Source: Clostridia bacterium (GTDB taxonomy: Bacteria; Bacillota; Clostridia; Oscillospirales; CAG-382). From it: a stretch of DNA of 34,966 nucleotides. Position 1 is the first letter of the stretch; the number at the start of each line of letters is the position of its first letter. The position numbers and the translations under genes are program-made. Shown here one piece after another: positions 32,975-34,966 of this stretch. The DNA is taken from contig JAFQHW010000072.1 in the NCBI GenBank assembly GCA_017397805.1, forward strand, positions 1-34,966, in the 5' to 3' direction. A model generated the notes under the pieces. The model did not search any database. It was not told the DNA's origin and saw nothing but the letters and a program-made list of their open reading frames with translations.

Positions 32975-33673
32975 CTATTTGCAGATCTTTATCTCGTCAA
33001 CTTGATCGCTGTTGCTTACCCATGCTGTGCCGTCACCCAATTCCCAGCTGTCACACCAAAAATCCTCGGCGGTAAGCGTTGCGACTGAGCTTAGCTTGTA
33101 AGTTGCTATCAGTGCGTTGGAACCCTCGTCGTAAAGGGAGGTGGTGGCAAAGGATACGCCGATACCGTTAAAATCACCCTTGTCGTTAATGGCGCCGCCT
33201 ATATCGGATTTTGCACTTCCGCTTACGTATTCAAGCTTATCGGAAACGGTAAGGACTATCTTGCCGTTACCTATGCCGGAGGGAAGCTTTGCGCTTACGG
33301 TAACGGTGCCGTCACCGTTATTCTTTGCAACGAGAGTAACGGCGGGGAGGGAAGTGCCGGGATTTTCGGGAGCAGAGCCTGTGCCGTTGGGGTTGGAAGT
33401 TACATCGGATTCGTTAGGCTCGTCCTTGGGTTCCTCACTGTCAACGGTATAGTCGCCGGATACGTCATCAATACTTGCCTCGGTACCCTGGGTTGCGTTT
33501 TCCTCGGATTGGTAGGCTTGTTCTTCGCTGTTCTCGGTTTGGGCGCTTTCTTCAACCAAGTTATCATCGCCTTTTTTGCTTTCCTCTTGCTTGTCGTCTT
33601 CACCGCAAGCGCAGAAAGCGAAAATCACCGTAATCAGTACCAAAAACAGTGCAAAAAATTTTTTAAGATTCAT
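32975..33673 (-). CDS. Secreted lipoprotein with a cohesin-like domain
   Basis: The product is a 232-aa protein. It has an N-terminal lipoprotein signal (FALFLVLITVIFAFCACGED); C23 is the likely lipidated residue (C21 possible). An acidic Ser/Glu/Asn linker (about 25-105) follows, typical of surface spacers. Residues about 108-232 form a beta-rich domain: TLVAKNNGDGTVTVSAKLP, KIVLTVSDKLEYVSGSA, SNALIATYKLSSVATLTAED. This pattern fits cohesin-type domains, but without a search I cannot exclude another carbohydrate-binding-like fold. A dockerin protein is encoded at 9266-10021. Confidence 0.72.
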   Translation of the reverse strand: MNLKKFFALFLVLITVIFAFCACGEDDKQEESKKGDDNLVEESAQTENSEEQAYQSEENATQGTEASIDDVSGDYTVDSEEPKDEPNESDVTSNPNGTGSAPENPGTSLPAVTLVAKNNGDGTVTVSAKLPSGIGNGKIVLTVSDKLEYVSGSAKSDIGGAINDKGDFNGIGVSFATTSLYDEGSNALIATYKLSSVATLTAEDFWCDSWELGDGTAWVSNSDQVDEIKICK

Positions 33674-33735
33674 AACTTTTCTCCTTGTAGGGGTTTTTGT
33701 ATTTTAGCCGTAAAAAATCAAAATTATTCGTGCCG

Positions 33736-34140
33736 TTAATTTTCGGCAATAAGCTTTGCCGCCTCGGTGATAAGACTTGACATACTTTTGCCCACCGCAC
33801 CGGCAACGGAAATACCGCATTTGCTTACGGGTAAAAGAACCTTGTGCCCGTCGGATGCACCCACTGCGGCAGCGGCGGCGGGAGTTATCTCGCCCAACAA
33901 TGCGTCCGCACAAATGATACCGATGGGACCCGCAATAATATCGGCGGTTCTGCAAGCAACTATTATGGAGTTTTCGCCGGTAGCACCTTGTACCGCACCG
34001 CCCTTGAGCATCTCGGCGGTAGCGGCACTGTTGGTACCCACCGCCCGTATTTGCAAATCGGGGCATAAAGCAAGCGCTTCTTCAATTATTCGTCTGCCAA
34101 GCTTTCCGCCCTGTCCGTCTATTACTACGATTTTTTTCAT
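33736..34140 (-). CDS. DUF3842 family protein
   Basis: The product is a 134-aa conserved protein of unknown function. It has a Rossmann-like start (IVVIDGQGGKLGRRIIEEA), the VGTNSAATAEMLKGGA and GATGENSI motifs, and GPIGIICADALLGEITP, all typical of DUF3842. It probably binds a nucleotide or phosphate. It has a ribosome site (AAGGTGGT). It stands alone between the lipoprotein and pnp. Confidence 0.85.
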   Translation of the reverse strand: MKKIVVIDGQGGKLGRRIIEEALALCPDLQIRAVGTNSAATAEMLKGGAVQGATGENSIIVACRTADIIAGPIGIICADALLGEITPAAAAAVGASDGHKVLLPVSKCGISVAGAVGKSMSSLITEAAKLIAEN

Positions 34141-34214
34141 AACTTACCACCTTTACGGTGCTATTTTAGCATTATAAACGGTCAATGTCAATACCCGTCA
34201 AACCTTAATAAAAC

Positions 34215-34244
34215 TGCCCAAGTGTCTTTTAGAACACTTGGGCA
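34215..34244 (-). terminator. Terminator of pnp
   Basis: A perfect 11-bp stem (TGCCCAAGTGT 34215-34225 with ACACTTGGGCA 34234-34244) is followed on the minus strand by GTTTTATT, 13 nt past the pnp stop. Confidence 0.85.
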
Positions 34245-34257
34245 ATTTAATAACTGA

Positions 34258-34689
34258 TTAGTCGTCAAGAGCGTCCTTGCGGGAGAGATTGATTCTGCCT
34301 TGGTCATCTATCTCGATAACCTTAACCTTAATCTCGTCGCCAACGGAAACAACGTCTTCACACTTAGCAATACGCTTCTTGTCAAGCTTGGAAATGTGAA
34401 CAAGACCTTCCTTACCGGGTGCGAATTCAACGAATGCGCCGAAGGTAAGAATTCTGGTAACCTTGCCCACGAATACAGTACCAACCTCGGGGTCAAAAGC
34501 GATAGCCTTAACTATCTCCAACGCCTTATAGCCGGCTTCCTTATCAACAGCGGCAATAAATACGCTGCCGTCGTCCTCAATGTCGATCTTCGCGCCGGTG
34601 TCGGCACAGATCTTCTGGATAACCTTACCGCCGGTACCGATGATTTCACGGATCTTATCTACGGGTACCTTGGTGGAGATCATCTTGGG
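34258..34689 (-). CDS. pnp: Polyribonucleotide nucleotidyltransferase, C-terminal fragment (KH-S1)
   Basis: About 143 codons of the 3' end of PNPase are present: [20 protein letters not shown] begins the KH domain (GxxG in IGTGGKVI), followed by the S1 domain ([21 protein letters not shown]) and the stop. PNPase degrades RNA phosphorolytically. The two RNase PH domains (about 550 residues) are missing because the sequence switches to a different gene at 34685-34689. So this is an interrupted gene in the assembly, not a natural short form. Confidence 0.9.
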   Translation of the reverse strand, partial: PKMISTKVPVDKIREIIGTGGKVIQKICADTGAKIDIEDDGSVFIAAVDKEAGYKALEIVKAIAFDPEVGTVFVGKVTRILTFGAFVEFAPGKEGLVHISKLDKKRIAKCEDVVSVGDEIKVKVIEIDDQGRINLSRKDALDD

Positions 34690-34966
34690 AGGCCATTACT
34701 TCGGCGCCATCAAGCCCAGAGTCGCCGCCTTCATGGCGGAGCTGGACGAGGAGCTGTGGAAGCTGGGCGTCATGGCCAAGACCGAGCATAACGAGACTGC
34801 ACCTGCTCAGCACGAGCTGGCCCCCATCTTTGCCACCAGCAATATCGCCGCCGACCACAATCAGCTGACCATGGCGCTGATGAAGCGTATCGCCAGAAAG
34901 CACAACATGGTCTGCCTGCTGCATGAAAAGCCCTTCGCCGGCGTCACCGGCAGCGGCAAGCACAAC
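34685..34966 (+). CDS. glnN: Glutamine synthetase type III, internal fragment
   Basis: An open frame runs from the junction to the window end (94 codons) with no start or stop. It reads [20 protein letters not shown], then [20 protein letters not shown] and [17 protein letters not shown], the metal/ATP-binding core of GSIII (full length about 700 aa). The GC content is visibly higher than in all the rest of the window and the codons end mostly in G/C, so it comes from another genome or region. It meets pnp head to head with a 5-bp shared stretch. Confidence 0.9.
   Translation, partial: MGGHYFGAIKPRVAAFMAELDEELWKLGVMAKTEHNETAPAQHELAPIFATSNIAADHNQLTMALMKRIARKHNMVCLLHEKPFAGVTGSGKHN

Noticed and set aside
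34655..34963. Minus-strand open frame spanning the pnp/glnN junction
   Set aside because: It crosses the chimeric joint and mirrors the glutamine synthetase frame, which is the real one.

Overview
The window looks like a metagenome-type contig from an endospore-forming, Gram-positive Clostridia bacterium of moderate GC. The sporulation genes support this: dipicolinate synthase dpaA/dpaB, a spoIIGA-sigE pair, a tepA-like ClpP homologue and a SpoIVFB-like M50 protease. Firmicutes-type housekeeping operons agree with it: rplU-prp-rpmA-obgE with an N-terminally extended L27, and rimP-nusA-ylxR-infB-rbfA-nrnA-truB. Dockerin repeats and CTTCAC-box hairpin repeats point to a gut-type clostridium. 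I cannot name the genus.

Layout: 1-141 is a short element with 12-bp inverted ends, sitting at the contig edge. 264-4044 carries ilvE (-), a secreted G5/M23 peptidase (+) and gdhA (+). 4120-5537 is dpaA-dpaB (-). A tRNA-Thr(CGT) with its own promoter and terminator follows, then an IS30-family element (about 5.80-6.86 kb) and an array of hairpins separated by CTTCAC boxes (6.88-6.99 kb). 7158-9151 is an ECF sigma factor overlapping a gene for a membrane-anchored serpin. 9266-10585 (-) is a phage-like lysis cassette: a 41-aa small ORF, a holin and an amidase carrying a dockerin. tepA (+) and the rplU-prp-rpmA-obgE-aconitase series follow, then a three-S1-domain protein (-), prfA and a serine hydrolase (+), an orphan ParB (-) and a two-component system (-). 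22.8-29.3 kb is the translation/transcription factor operon (-). A NYN-domain protein, sigE and spoIIGA (-) come next, divergent from a 60-aa membrane protein and an M50 protease (+). The window ends with a lipoprotein with a cohesin-like domain, a DUF3842 protein and the 3' part of pnp (all -).

At 34685-34689 the pnp fragment is joined to an unrelated, visibly more GC-rich internal fragment of type III glutamine synthetase on the opposite strand. Both genes are cut at the same point, so this is probably an assembly chimera.

The candidates for something undescribed are the ECF sigma/membrane-serpin pair (possible protease sensing), the holin/dockerin-amidase cassette with its translationally coupled 41-aa ORF, the two structured intergenic elements sharing a GTAC-N4-GTAC apical hairpin (20.4 and 30.4 kb), and the 60-aa/M50 pair opposite spoIIGA-sigE. 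spoIIGA also appears to start at an ATT codon downstream of a promoter with an unusually long spacer.
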